Origin: JANRLT01 sp041736895
GTDB lineage: Bacteria > Planctomycetota > Planctomycetia > Pirellulales > JALHPA01
Assembly (NCBI GenBank): GCA_041736895.1
Contig: JBGSSS010000136.1
Location: 10,374-74,373, forward strand
Reading direction: 5' to 3'
DNA: 64,000 nucleotides
Part shown: in pieces, positions 31,983-40,398 of the stretch
How positions within the stretch are numbered: the stretch's first letter is position 1
Layout of the letters: every line of letters begins with the position of its first letter
Made by a program: the position numbers and the translations under genes
The notes under the pieces: generated by a model
Database searches by the model: none
Told to the model about the DNA's origin: nothing
The model's input: the letters and a program-made list of their open reading frames with translations, nothing else

Positions 31983-33197
31983 TTAGTATTCCCGCGGCCG
32001 CACGCGGCCTTGAACTCGCAGCGGCAACCCTTGAATCCGCAGGAACCCTTCGGCGTCGGTTTGATCGTACGAGCCGCCGCCTTCCATGCTGGCGATGCCG
32101 GCGTCGTAGAGCGAGTAAGGACTCGAACGCTTGTCGACGCTGATGTTGCCTTTGTAGAGCTTCAATGTGACACTGCCGGTGACTGGCTTTTGCGCTTCCT
32201 TGATGAAGGACAAAAGCGCGTCCATCTTCGCACAGTACCAGAACCCGTAGTACACCATCTCAGCAACTTCGGGGGCCAAGCGATCGCGGAGATGCGTCAA
32301 GTCGCGGTCGAGCGTCAATTGCTCGATGCACTGCTGGGCCATGTAGAGGATCGTCATGCCCGGCGCTTCGTACACGCCGCGGCTCTTCATGCCGACGAAG
32401 CGGTTCTCGACAATATCGATTCGGCCGATGCCATTGCGGCCGCCGATCTTGTTCAGCTCCTTGACCATCTCGAGCGCGCTGAGCTTCTTGCCATTGAGCT
32501 TGACAGGCACGCCCGACTCGAAGTCGAGCGTGATCGTTTCGCTTTGGTCGGGGGCCTTTTGAGGCGAGACGGTCATCCCGAAATCGACGAGTTCGACGCC
32601 GTTGACGTCGAGTTCTTCGAGCTTGCCGGCTTCGTAGCTGATGTGCAGACAGTTTTCGTCGCTGCTGTAGGGCTTGGCGATCGACGCCTTGACCGGAATT
32701 TTTTTCGCGGCGCAGAATTCGATCAGTTCCTTTCGCCCCGGGAAGCGGTCGCGGAATTCCTTGATCCGCCATGGCGCAATCAGCTTGACGTTGGGGTTCA
32801 GCGCTTCGGCGGCGAGTTGGAACCGGCATTGGTCGTTGCCTTTGCCTGTCGCGCCGTGAGCGTAAGCGTCAGCGCCAACTTCCTTCGCAACCTGGAGACA
32901 GATCTTGCTGATCAACGGGCGCGCGATCGAGGTGCCGAGCAGATAAATGTTTTCATACTTCGCCTGCCACTGCATCACGGGAAAGGCAAAATCGCGGCAG
33001 AGTTCTTCCTGGGCATCGACGACGCGCGACGAGATCGCGCCGCAATCCAGCGCCTTTTGCCGAGTCGCTTCGCGGTCTTCGCAAGGTTGCCCGAGGTCGA
33101 CATACACGGCGTGGATGTCGTACCCTTGCTCGATGAGCCAACCCAAGATGACCGAAGTATCCAACCCGCCTGAGTAGGCAAGAACGCAGCTAGGCAT
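31983..33197 (-). CDS. argG: Argininosuccinate synthase
   Basis: 404 residues, typical length. N-terminal AYSGGLDTSVILGWL is the N-type ATP pyrophosphatase P-loop; YENIYLLGTSIARPLISK, AYAHGATGKGNDQCRFQLAAEALNP and the C-terminal GRNGIGRIDIVENRFVGMKSRGVYEAPG are family signatures for aspartate/citrulline binding. Catalyses citrulline + aspartate + ATP to argininosuccinate in arginine synthesis. The usual neighbour argH is absent. Upstream lies a palindromic repeat at 33290-33365. Confidence 0.97.
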   Translation of the reverse strand: MPSCVLAYSGGLDTSVILGWLIEQGYDIHAVYVDLGQPCEDREATRQKALDCGAISSRVVDAQEELCRDFAFPVMQWQAKYENIYLLGTSIARPLISKICLQVAKEVGADAYAHGATGKGNDQCRFQLAAEALNPNVKLIAPWRIKEFRDRFPGRKELIEFCAAKKIPVKASIAKPYSSDENCLHISYEAGKLEELDVNGVELVDFGMTVSPQKAPDQSETITLDFESGVPVKLNGKKLSALEMVKELNKIGGRNGIGRIDIVENRFVGMKSRGVYEAPGMTILYMAQQCIEQLTLDRDLTHLRDRLAPEVAEMVYYGFWYCAKMDALLSFIKEAQKPVTGSVTLKLYKGNISVDKRSSPYSLYDAGIASMEGGGSYDQTDAEGFLRIQGLPLRVQGRVRPREY

Positions 33198-33289
33198 GAC
33201 CGACTTTCAACGAAAATAAGAGTGAACCGGATTCGCAACGAGCATCCATTGTGCGAAGAGTGATGCCGCGCTGGCAAGGGGGCAATTCC

Positions 33290-33365
33290 GTACGTCAGGC
33301 TTTAGCCTGCCCCGTTTAGCCGGAGCGTCCACGCCCGGCGAGTCAGACAAGAACGCCTGACGTAC
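33290..33365. repeat. GTACGTCAGGC palindromic element
   Basis: GTACGTCAGGC at 33290 is repeated in reverse as GCCTGACGTAC at 33355-33365; inner hairpins AGGCTTTAGCCT and CGCCCGGCG-like stems lie between. In the promoter region of argG and just after the PHA-system gene. Confidence 0.8.
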
Positions 33366-33370
33366 ATTTT

Positions 33371-33682
33371 TTACACCGGAGGGTTCAGCAGCTTGGTCAG
33401 ATTCTCGCGCATTTGTGCTTCGACCATTCCCTTAAATAGCATCGCCGCGAGCGGCAGTTGCGTGACGACCTTGACCGAATCGGGCTGCACGTCGAGAGTG
33501 CCCGAGATTTTCATCCCCATTGTTTTAAAGGCGTAATCCAAGATATTGCCGGTCCAGGTTTGCTGGAGATCCGAAATTTTTTGATTCACTTCGTCTTGAT
33601 TCGCGGTCATAAAGTTTTCGAGCGCAGCTCGTGCGCCGGCCTGACCGAGTTGATGAGCCACTTGAACGGAGACGGATGGCAT
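33371..33682 (-). CDS. Polyhydroxyalkanoate-system family protein (PHA_gran_rgn)
   Basis: 103 residues. The pattern MPSVSVQVAHQLGQAGARAALENF...DEVNQKISDLQQTWTGNILDYAFKTMGMKISGTLDVQPDSVKVVTQLPLAAMLFKGMVEAQMRENLTKLL fits small proteins annotated as 'polyhydroxyalkanoic acid system family protein', whose function is not settled. Structurally a START-like small alpha-beta unit is likely (inference). No phaC in the window. Confidence 0.82.
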   Translation of the reverse strand: MPSVSVQVAHQLGQAGARAALENFMTANQDEVNQKISDLQQTWTGNILDYAFKTMGMKISGTLDVQPDSVKVVTQLPLAAMLFKGMVEAQMRENLTKLLNPPV

Positions 33683-33864
33683 CTTGAGTGTCGCGTTAGA
33701 ATAGGATGAAGTAGCAAACCGGACTCTATTTTACCTTACTTGGATCAACATACGAAGACGAAAGTGGCAGAGTTCATTTGTTGCGTAAAACGCCTGAAAC
33801 TCCCAGGTGTTCCGCCGGGTAAAGCTGATATCTCCCTAACAATGATCGCCACCGAGAGAACTGC

Positions 33865-34476
33865 ATGTTTCGCCGCCCGCTTTTACTGCTCGCTTTGCTA
33901 TCGCCCGCCTTGCTGGGGGCAGGGGGCTGGCTCTACTTGAATCGCCCGTTTGAACCGTCGCGGGCATCGCCGCGTGAATTGTGCGGCTGGCTGATGCAGA
34001 ACGAGGCGGGTCAAGCTTCGCCCGAACTGCAAGCCGAATTGTTCGAGCGCTGCCGCCAGGAACTTGTTGGTCCCGAATCGGCGCTCGATTGGAACGAACT
34101 CAGCGAAGCGTTGCGCACCGTCGAGCCAGCACAACGCGCGATCTGGAACCACAACGTGCGCTGGTGGTGCCGCGCGTGGTGGCTGAGCGAAGGCCGCGCT
34201 TACACACTCGTCGCCCTGCAGGAACGCGCGGCCTACTTAAAGAAAAAACTCGCGCACTGGTCGGCCAACGAATGGGCCGCACTCGGCAAGCTGCGCCGCG
34301 CCGGCGAGACGACCTCCACTGCGTCATCAACATCGTTGACCGAATGGAGTACCGAAATCGAATCGTGGATCGCGTCGGCTCCGGCCACGGAGCAGCCAGG
34401 GCTGCAAGAATTCTGGGCCGCAATCCGCTGGCAACTGCTCATGCAGCCGGAATTGTTGCAGAGCATGTCGAGTTAA
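33865..34476 (+). CDS. Membrane-anchored or secreted protein, unrecognised
   Basis: 203 residues; MFRRPLLLLALLSPALLGAGGWLYL is a signal peptide or anchor. The remaining ~175 residues are helical, Trp/Ala/Glu-rich (WNHNVRWWCRAWWLSEGRAYTLVALQERAAYLKKKLAHW), without any motif I know. The only two Cys flank the Arg/Glu-rich part. Divergent from the PHA-system gene. Likely a lineage-specific envelope protein. Confidence 0.65.
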   Translation: MFRRPLLLLALLSPALLGAGGWLYLNRPFEPSRASPRELCGWLMQNEAGQASPELQAELFERCRQELVGPESALDWNELSEALRTVEPAQRAIWNHNVRWWCRAWWLSEGRAYTLVALQERAAYLKKKLAHWSANEWAALGKLRRAGETTSTASSTSLTEWSTEIESWIASAPATEQPGLQEFWAAIRWQLLMQPELLQSMSS

Positions 34477-34503
34477 CAACTTTCGAGCTAGGCGAAAAAA
34501 AGA

Positions 34504-34524
34504 TCCCAGGGGAAAATCTCCTGG
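34504..34524. repeat. CCCAGG palindromic repeat
   Basis: CCCAGGGGAAAATCTCCTGGG followed by CTTTG; same family as 23691 and 48931. Followed at 34556-34596 by a polypyrimidine tract. Confidence 0.75.
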
Positions 34525-34596
34525 GCTTTGTGTTTTTGAGCTTAATTTCTTGCAACGACATTCTTCCTTCTTCCTCCTGTCTTCTTCCTTCTCCCC

Positions 34597-34806
34597 TTAC
34601 ATCCGCCGATCTTCTTCCATTTGATAATGGAGACGATCCGAGGGATGCCAGAGCGGCAGCCCTTTCGTAAGACGATCCGCAAGGATGTTGAGCTTTTCAT
34701 CGGAGCCCGGCATCGCCGTGGTTGCCGCGAAATCTTTGACCGCCGAAACTTCGGGCTCATAGTCCCATTGCCCGAGTTTGATCGCTTCTAAAATCGAGAT
34801 TCCCAT
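34597..34806 (-). CDS. Small conserved planctomycete-type protein
   Basis: 69 residues, MGISILEAIKLGQWDYEP...AMPGSDEKLNILADRLTKGLPLWHPSDRLHYQ. The layout (short N-terminal helix, acidic linker, then GLPLWHPSDRL) is one I associate with short hypothetical proteins found in planctomycetes, but I cannot name it. An in-frame extension to 35004 would pass through repeat DNA and a dubious TTG, so the internal ATG is preferred. Confidence 0.6.
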   Translation of the reverse strand: MGISILEAIKLGQWDYEPEVSAVKDFAATTAMPGSDEKLNILADRLTKGLPLWHPSDRLHYQMEEDRRM

Positions 34807-35203
34807 AGTTCCTTGCCGTGGAGTAAAGGGGCCGTGGAGTAAAGAGGCCGTGGAGTAAAGGGTGATGATGACACTAACGGCAACGAATGTGCCGATCCCG
34901 CGCATACGATCAAGGAGCCCGTGCCGTAGTTTCGGAGACTTGCCGTGCGAAGGAAATGAATTGAACGAGAACGTGACACCAAGGGAATCGGCGTCCGTGC
35001 GCAATTCGTCAAGAAAATTCCAGCGAGACCGCCGTGCTCGCTAAAGAGCGCAGTATTCGATTATTTGGACTTGATGTCAAGAATATTCCGAAATGATTTT
35101 TTTATGATGAGGCTCAAGGGTAATCCCCTGTGGATAACAGGTTGTGCAGTGGCATACTTTATGCCAACTGCAATTTTCCATGATGAAATTTGATGCGAAT
35201 ATT
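34807..35203. other. Intergenic region, 397 bp, with tandem repeat and one DnaA box
   Basis: Holds three tandem copies of CCGTGGAGTAAAG(G/A)GG at about 34815-34862, then A/T-rich sequence, and TGTGGATAA at 35129-35137, a perfect DnaA box in reverse. No second box or unwinding element cluster is seen, so this is not proposed as an origin. Confidence 0.6.
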
Positions 35204-35983
35204 TCAGGTTGGTTGATGAGTCGCGTTAATCGTCGTTACACGCATGAATTGCCGCCAAGCTGAGATCTTGGCGGCATTCACTATTCCACAGCGAATGTCA
35301 TCGCCTGGCATCTCCGAATCGCAAACCGCGCCGCGAATTCCAAGATAGTTCGCCCCCCACTGGCGCAATCCGGAAACATCTTCCAGCCCAAGTTTCCCGG
35401 CGAATACAAATGAAACCTTCGCTTGCCGCAGCTCTTGGCTAACCCGCAAAAAATCCGCAGCCTGCCAAAGTTTACACAGCCCGGGTCCGCGCTTGTCCCA
35501 AGTATCGAAGAGCATCATGCTGAGGCCATGCTCGAGAACAAAGGCTCGCAATTCGTCATAACTCGGTGCGTTGCAAAGTTCGCCATCGGCGTAACAGACA
35601 AGCACCGGTTCGACGAAGGCTGGCAGGTGCGAACGCCACGCGAGCCACATCTCGCGCCAGTTCGGATCTTTTGCACAACCGGCTAGGCCAATTTTGGCAA
35701 ATTGATAACCGGCCCAAACGGCCGGATCATAAGAATCGAATGCCGAGTCATTTTTTTTGTCGCCCTCGCTAACGCTACGGGCTACAAAATCGCGCAGCTC
35801 GCCGCAGGCGGCACTCAGTAGATGCTCCGCCCTGAGCCGTTGCCCAATCACGCGGCGCACACTCTCGTCGGCCATACCCAGCGGCCCGCGCGCGGGTTCT
35901 TTGACGTCGATCAAATCGACGCCGGCGGTAGCTGCGACAAGCGCCTCGTCCAAAGAGCGAATGCTGACCAACAAGCGCGTCAT
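35204..35983 (-). CDS. mfnB: (5-formylfuran-3-yl)methyl phosphate synthase, MfnB-like, with in-frame repeat
   Basis: 259 residues. Matches MfnB (DUF556): RLLVSIRSLDEALVAATAGV, LIDVKEPARGPLG with the Schiff-base lysine K28 and D26, K97 in FAKIGL, D160 and K164 in LFDTWDKRG, AGKLG near 195-199 and GIRGAVCD near 215-222. The enzyme condenses two glyceraldehyde 3-phosphates to the furan phosphate of methanofuran. It belongs with mfnD/E/F at 3.9-6.7 kb, though ~29 kb away. Odd: residues 67-74 (VARSVSEG) are the translation of the dispersed GCGTTAGC repeat (35761-35784), inserted in frame near a variable loop. Coupled by an ATGA overlap to the upstream membrane-protein gene. Confidence 0.88.
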   Translation of the reverse strand: MTRLLVSIRSLDEALVAATAGVDLIDVKEPARGPLGMADESVRRVIGQRLRAEHLLSAACGELRDFVARSVSEGDKKNDSAFDSYDPAVWAGYQFAKIGLAGCAKDPNWREMWLAWRSHLPAFVEPVLVCYADGELCNAPSYDELRAFVLEHGLSMMLFDTWDKRGPGLCKLWQAADFLRVSQELRQAKVSFVFAGKLGLEDVSGLRQWGANYLGIRGAVCDSEMPGDDIRCGIVNAAKISAWRQFMRVTTINATHQPT

Positions 35984-36612
35984 TGCGGCGCGTCCTGCAA
36001 ACTTTCCGCGCCGGTGGTGAGCAACTGGCCTTGGACAAGCGACGGCTTACTTGGCACCGGCTTTGCGGCGGCTTGCTGTGCTTGATGCAGCATTGTGTTC
36101 ATGCGCTTGACGACCTCGATGTCGATCGGTTCACAGAAGAGGCCGCGGATGGTGACGTAACCTTCGCACCATTTGCCGATGCTGAGCGTCAAATCGCGGC
36201 GGTGCCACTCCTCGGCCCGTTCGGCGAGCCGCACAACGATGTTTTTCGTCTGCACATCGCGAGATGGCTGGCCCGGGATCTGCGTGATGCCGGTCCCGAG
36301 AAAAAAGCACTCGACGAATTCGAGCGGCACCGCATAGGGCTTCGGCCCTGGCAGATACATCACCACTTCGCGCTCGTTCGCATCGTAAGCAACGCGCGGC
36401 AGCCGCCCGACCCAAGCAATCAGTCCGACGATCAAGAGGGAGATTAGCAGACCCGCGATTCCTACGACCAAGAAAATGGCGGCTAGACCGCTCCCCAGAA
36501 AACTGAGCACGATGAAAAAGACCGAACCAAGCACAGCCAGCAGCGGAGCCGCGAGCCCCGCCAACAGGAGGCGCTGATTTCCGCGTAACCAAATTTCAGT
36601 CGGAGCACTCAT
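35980..36612 (-). CDS. Membrane protein co-transcribed with mfnB
   Basis: 210 residues from the ATG at 36612 (MSAPTEIWLRG); a 20-codon longer form is possible. Two long membrane segments, ~15-39 (LLLAGLAAPLLAVLGSVFFIVLSFL) and ~40-65, then a ~140-residue cytoplasmic part of mostly beta strands (RVAYDANEREVVMYLPGPKPYAVPLEFVECFFLGTG, NIVVRLAERAEEWHRRDLTLSIGKWCEGYVTIRGLF). Its stop overlaps the mfnB start by four bases, so they are translationally coupled. Family not recognised; a link to C1-cofactor metabolism is suggested only by position. Confidence 0.75.
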   Translation of the reverse strand: MSAPTEIWLRGNQRLLLAGLAAPLLAVLGSVFFIVLSFLGSGLAAIFLVVGIAGLLISLLIVGLIAWVGRLPRVAYDANEREVVMYLPGPKPYAVPLEFVECFFLGTGITQIPGQPSRDVQTKNIVVRLAERAEEWHRRDLTLSIGKWCEGYVTIRGLFCEPIDIEVVKRMNTMLHQAQQAAAKPVPSKPSLVQGQLLTTGAESLQDAPQ

Positions 36613-36954
36613 TGAATCTTCGTGGGTATTCTTCTGCAAGATCGAGTCACAGACTGATTGTCGTATCTGCATCGCGTTTTCGCAATTGCTTCGAGGTGAT
36701 GCCGTAACATGATTTATGCATTGTAGTGACAGCCATTCGACCGACGAAAAACATGATTTCCAGTTTCTTCCTTTTTTCCTTTTTGCAATCTTTACCGCGT
36801 ATCACCGCTGTCACTTACAGCCATTTGCTAAACTAGCTACAATTTGTCGTGCATGTCCTCCGCTGCGCGTCAAGGCTAACCGGTATGTGGCAGCACCTTA
36901 CCTTTGCCTGCTCTCCTGTCACCCTGCACTCCTGTCTCCTGCATTCCTGAAAAA
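36613..36954. other. Intergenic region, 342 bp
   Basis: Shared promoter region of a divergent pair. Contains the CTCCTGTCACCCTGCACTCC tract at 36912-36950, a member of the family at 2655 and 13558. Otherwise nothing recognised. Confidence 0.5.
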
Positions 36955-38127
36955 GTGTCTTACCGGCAGATCAATACCGATGCGGAACTGCGGCAGCTCT
37001 GCGACGAGTTGGCTAGCGCGGCGTGGATTGCCTTTGACACGGAGTTTGTCTCGGAGCACAGTTACCGTTCAGAACTTTGCTTGATCCAGGTCGCCGCGCC
37101 CGATTTGCTCGCGATCATCGATCCGCTGTCGATCAACGACGTGAAGCCGTTTTGGGATCTGATCGTCGCCCCAGGCCACGAGACGATTGTCCACGCCGGG
37201 CGCGAGGAATTGAATTTCTGCCTGAACAGCACGGGCAAGCTGCCGAACAATTTGTTCGACGTGCAAATCGCCGCCGGCCTCGTCGGCCCCGAATATCCAG
37301 CGGGCTACGGCGCGTTGCTGTATCGCTTGCTCGGGGTCTCGTTGGAGAAAGGTGAAACGCGCACCGATTGGCGGCGGCGCCCTCTGACGAAGCATCAGTT
37401 GGATTATGCGCTCGACGACGTCCGGCATCTTCGAGCGCTGCGCGACACGTTGGCTCAGCGTTTGACCGAGGCTGGCCGCTTGGAGTGGCTTGCCGAAGAG
37501 ATGCTTGCCTGGCAGACCGAAGTCAGCGACTATCGCGGCCGCGAACATTGGCGGCGTCTGCCCGGCGGCAACACGTTGAACCGTCGCAGCCTCGCCGTGC
37601 TTCGCGAGCTCTGGATCTGGCGCGATAACGAGGCGAAGCGCCGCAATCATCCGGTGCGGCGAGTTTTGCGCGATGATCTGATGATCGAAGTCGCCAAACG
37701 CCGCTCGGCCGACATCAAACACATCCAAGCGATTCGCGGCATGGAACGCGCCGACGCGCATCGGATCATGCCCGAGATGGCCCGCGGGATTCAACGGGCT
37801 CTCGACTTGCCGGATGCCGAACTGCCGCAGCATCAGAAACAAGGGACCTCGAACCAGTTCGCACTGCTGGGCCAATTTCTCAGCACAGCCCTGACGAGCA
37901 TCTGCAAGACGCAGAACATCGCCGCCTCGCTCGTCGGCACGGCGAGCGATGTGCGCGACCTGATCAGCTTTCGCCTCGGCGTGGAAACATCGGAGCCGCC
38001 ATCCCTAGCATCCGGGTGGCGCGAGGAAATCGTCGGACGGCTCATCGAGGATCTCCTCGAAGGCAAAGTCGCCGTCCACGTTGAGAACCCGCTCTCGGAA
38101 GACCCGCTGCGGTTTGATCCGCGGTAA
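36955..38127 (+). CDS. rnd: Ribonuclease D
   Basis: About 390 residues from a GTG at 36955 (MSYRQINTDAELRQLC). An ATG at 36904 in frame would add 17 residues encoded by the dispersed CCTGTC repeat, so it is rejected. DEDDy exonuclease motifs: AFDTEFVSE (D,E), IVHAGREELNFC, and the Tyr-containing ...LDYALDDVRHLRALRD; then HRDC-type helical domains to the end. Trims 3' ends of tRNA precursors. Length matches the family (E. coli RNase D, ~375). Confidence 0.9.
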   Translation: MSYRQINTDAELRQLCDELASAAWIAFDTEFVSEHSYRSELCLIQVAAPDLLAIIDPLSINDVKPFWDLIVAPGHETIVHAGREELNFCLNSTGKLPNNLFDVQIAAGLVGPEYPAGYGALLYRLLGVSLEKGETRTDWRRRPLTKHQLDYALDDVRHLRALRDTLAQRLTEAGRLEWLAEEMLAWQTEVSDYRGREHWRRLPGGNTLNRRSLAVLRELWIWRDNEAKRRNHPVRRVLRDDLMIEVAKRRSADIKHIQAIRGMERADAHRIMPEMARGIQRALDLPDAELPQHQKQGTSNQFALLGQFLSTALTSICKTQNIAASLVGTASDVRDLISFRLGVETSEPPSLASGWREEIVGRLIEDLLEGKVAVHVENPLSEDPLRFDPR

Positions 38128-38288
38128 AAAACGGTCGCCTTAGGCTCCCCGCTAAACGGTTGTTCTCTTTAGCGCCTCGGAGATTCTCCCGCGCGAACCG
38201 TTACAACCGTTACGGTCTCCTCTCTAGCGAGCGTCGACCGTGTGGTAGAATTGAGGAGTCTTTTTTCCGGAACTTTCCGCAGCCAGCC

Positions 38289-38882
38289 ATGACCCGCACC
38301 GCCACGATCCAACGCAACACCGGCGAAACCAAGATTCGCGTCTCGCTCAACCTCGACGGCACCGGCCAGAGCCAGATTAAAACGGGCATCGGGTTCTTTG
38401 ACCACATGCTGACGCTGTTCGCCAAGCACGGCGCGTTCGACCTGACCGTCGAAGCCGACGGCGACCTCCACGTCGATTACCACCACACGGTCGAAGACAC
38501 GGGCATCGCCATTGGGCAGGCTCTCAAGCAAGCCCTCGGCGACAAAGCCGGCATCGCACGCTATGGCCACTTCACACTGCCAATGGACGAGACGCTCGTG
38601 ACGAGCGCGCTCGACCTGAGCGGGCGATACTACCTGGTCTTCCAAGCTCCGTTCAGCAATGCCAAGATCGGCGAGTTCGACACGGAATTGGTCGAGGACT
38701 TCTGGCAAGGCGTCGCCGCGAACGCGCTGATGAACCTGCACATCGTCCTTCACCACGGCCGCAACAATCACCACATCGCCGAAGCGATCTTCAAAGGGAC
38801 GGCCCGCGCGCTCCGCATGGCCGTGACCCACGACCCGCGCATGCCGGGGATTCCGAGTACCAAGGGGACGTTGAGCGAGTAG
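38289..38882 (+). CDS. hisB: Imidazoleglycerol-phosphate dehydratase
   Basis: 197 residues, the single-domain form. The ATG at 38289 starts MTRTATIQRNTGETKIRV; the longer upstream frame is spurious. Signature GFFDHMLTLFAKH, DLHVDYHHTVEDTGIAIGQAL and HHGRNNHHIAEAIFKGTARALR carry the metal-binding His/Glu sets of the two half-domains. Sixth step of histidine synthesis. No other his gene in the window. Confidence 0.97.
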   Translation: MTRTATIQRNTGETKIRVSLNLDGTGQSQIKTGIGFFDHMLTLFAKHGAFDLTVEADGDLHVDYHHTVEDTGIAIGQALKQALGDKAGIARYGHFTLPMDETLVTSALDLSGRYYLVFQAPFSNAKIGEFDTELVEDFWQGVAANALMNLHIVLHHGRNNHHIAEAIFKGTARALRMAVTHDPRMPGIPSTKGTLSE

Positions 38883-38899
38883 TCGAGCGTGGAGCGAGC

Positions 38900-38959
38900 A
38901 GAGTAGCCAACTTGCTTTGCAAGTTGGAATTCCGACTTGCAGAGCAAGTCGGCTACTCT
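38900..38959. repeat. 60-bp palindromic element AGAGTAGCC / GGCTACTCT
   Basis: Outer arms AGAGTAGCC and GGCTACTCT; inner hairpins CCAACTTGCTTTGCAAGTTGG and CCGACTTGCAGAGCAAGTCGG. Lies between hisB and the pseudouridine synthase gene, same orientation, so it could be transcribed as a double hairpin. Confidence 0.87.
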
Positions 38960-38988
38960 CGCGGCAACTCCTGCATTACAAATACGTC

Positions 38989-39645
38989 ATGCCCGACGCG
39001 CCGCTCAACATCCTGTACCTCGACAACTGGCTCGCCGTGATCGACAAACCGAGCGGGTTACTGAGTGTCGCTGGCCGCGGACCGGAGAAGTCCGACTGTG
39101 TTGTCGCGCGGGCAAAAGCACTCTGGCCAGAGGCAAGCGAAGTTCATCGCCTGGATCAAGACACGTCCGGCATCATCGTCATCGCGCTCGATCCCGAGAC
39201 ACAACGCCGGTTGCACGCGCTCTTTGCCGAGCGAACCGTCGACAAGCGGTACATCGCGATCGCCGCGGGACATCTCGCGGCGGATCACGGCGAGATCGAT
39301 CTGCCGTTGATGAAGGACTGGCCGAATCGCCCGCTGCAGAAAGTCGACCACGAACTAGGCAAACCGTCGCAGACACGCTGGCGGGTCTTGGAACGCTCGA
39401 CAATCGTGACCGCGGCTGGCGAACTGCCCATCACGCGCGTTGAACTTGTCCCGCTCACGGGCCGGTCGCACCAGTTGCGGCTGCATTTGCGGGAAATCGG
39501 GCATCCGATCCTGGGCGATACGTTTTACGCCCCGCCGGTGATCGTCGCCGCGGCGCCGCGGTTATATTTGCACGCAGCGATGATTCGGTTCACACATCCT
39601 TGGACGCACGAGCAAGTGACGTTTCATTGTGCGTGTCCATTTTGA
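38989..39645 (+). CDS. RluA-family pseudouridine synthase
   Basis: 218 residues from the ATG at 38989. ILYLDNWLAVIDKPSGLLSVAGRG opens the domain; EVHRLDQDTSGIIVIA holds the catalytic Asp of the HRLD motif; LVPLTGRSHQLRLHLREIGHPILGD is the RluA signature II. No S4 domain at the N-terminus, as in RluA itself. Modifies uridines in 23S rRNA or tRNA; the exact site cannot be told. Confidence 0.92.
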   Translation: MPDAPLNILYLDNWLAVIDKPSGLLSVAGRGPEKSDCVVARAKALWPEASEVHRLDQDTSGIIVIALDPETQRRLHALFAERTVDKRYIAIAAGHLAADHGEIDLPLMKDWPNRPLQKVDHELGKPSQTRWRVLERSTIVTAAGELPITRVELVPLTGRSHQLRLHLREIGHPILGDTFYAPPVIVAAAPRLYLHAAMIRFTHPWTHEQVTFHCACPF

Positions 39646-39665
39646 GAATAAATTGATCATTCTCT

Positions 39666-39739
39666 TGTTTAGCGGCGACTCGGAGAGGAGCGTTTTCGTC
39701 GCAAGTCAAAGCGCTCCACTTCGAGTCGCCGCTAAACGG
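39666..39739. repeat. Palindrome TTTAGCGGCGACTCG / CGAGTCGCCGCTAAA
   Basis: Full form of the element whose left half lies at 6059-6083 before mfnE. Arms of 15 bp with GAGAGGAGCGTTTTCG and CAAAGCGCTCC in the middle, themselves partly complementary. Another degenerate trace lies at about 38148-38180. Confidence 0.85.
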
Positions 39740-39767
39740 ACAATACTTTCTGCGGTACAATGAAATC

Positions 39768-40316
39768 ATGAGCAAAACAACAACAGCATCATTCGCCGAA
39801 ACATTGCAACAACACTGCAGCCAACTCGGCCACAATCTGGCCGAGCTTTCCGCAGGCCAAAACGTTCTCGTACTGTTCCTGCGGCACAGTGGCTGCACGT
39901 TCTGCCGCGAGGCGCTCGCCGATCTCGCCAAACAGCGGGCCAAAATCGAAGCGGAGGGGACCAAACTCGCGGTGGTGCATCTTGGGGCCGAAGATGCTCA
40001 CACGCAGAAGTTCTTTGCCGCCTACGGCTTATCCGACATCGACCGGTTCAGCGATCCCGAGAAGCATCTTTATGCCGCGTTCGAATTGAAACGCGGTACC
40101 ATCGGGCAACTGCTCGGCCCGACAGTTTGGTGGCGGGGGATGCTGGCCTTCTTCCGCGGCAATGGCCTCGGCATGCTCAACGGTGACGGGTTGCAAATGC
40201 CCGGTGCGTTTGTGATCCGCGACAGTCAGGTCGTCAAAGCGTATCGCCACGCGACGGCGGCGGATCGGCCGGATTATGCTGAGCTGGCGTGTGGAATTCG
40301 CGAATTCAATCCCTGA
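39768..40316 (+). CDS. Thioredoxin-fold peroxiredoxin/SelL-like redox protein
   Basis: 182 residues. HSGCTFCREALADLAKQRAKIEAEGTKLAVVHLG contains a CxxC motif at the start of a thioredoxin-like fold; later FSDPEKHLYAAFELKRGT and GLQMPGAFVIRDSQVVKAYRH are AhpC/TSA and SelL-like landmarks, including the cis-Pro before the last strand. Relatives are annotated 'AhpC/TSA family' or 'SelL-related redox protein'. Substrate (peroxide or disulphide) unknown. Cytosolic, no signal. Confidence 0.82.
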   Translation: MSKTTTASFAETLQQHCSQLGHNLAELSAGQNVLVLFLRHSGCTFCREALADLAKQRAKIEAEGTKLAVVHLGAEDAHTQKFFAAYGLSDIDRFSDPEKHLYAAFELKRGTIGQLLGPTVWWRGMLAFFRGNGLGMLNGDGLQMPGAFVIRDSQVVKAYRHATAADRPDYAELACGIREFNP

Positions 40317-40398
40317 GCCGGGGATGTTAATCCCCGGATGCGCGACGCGCGACTCGGAGTTCAAGGAAATATCCGCTGCGCCTTGCGTGCGATTTGAC

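Noticed and set aside
31971..33173. Open frame of 400 codons on the plus strand
   Set aside because: Antisense to argG over nearly its full length; composition of a shadow frame, rich in Arg, Asp, Val and Ala.
35040..35200. Replication origin
   Set aside because: Only one DnaA box, no dnaA or dnaN nearby, no box cluster.
36904..36954. Longer N-terminus for ribonuclease D
   Set aside because: The extra 17 codons are made of the dispersed CCTGTC repeat and do not resemble the family.
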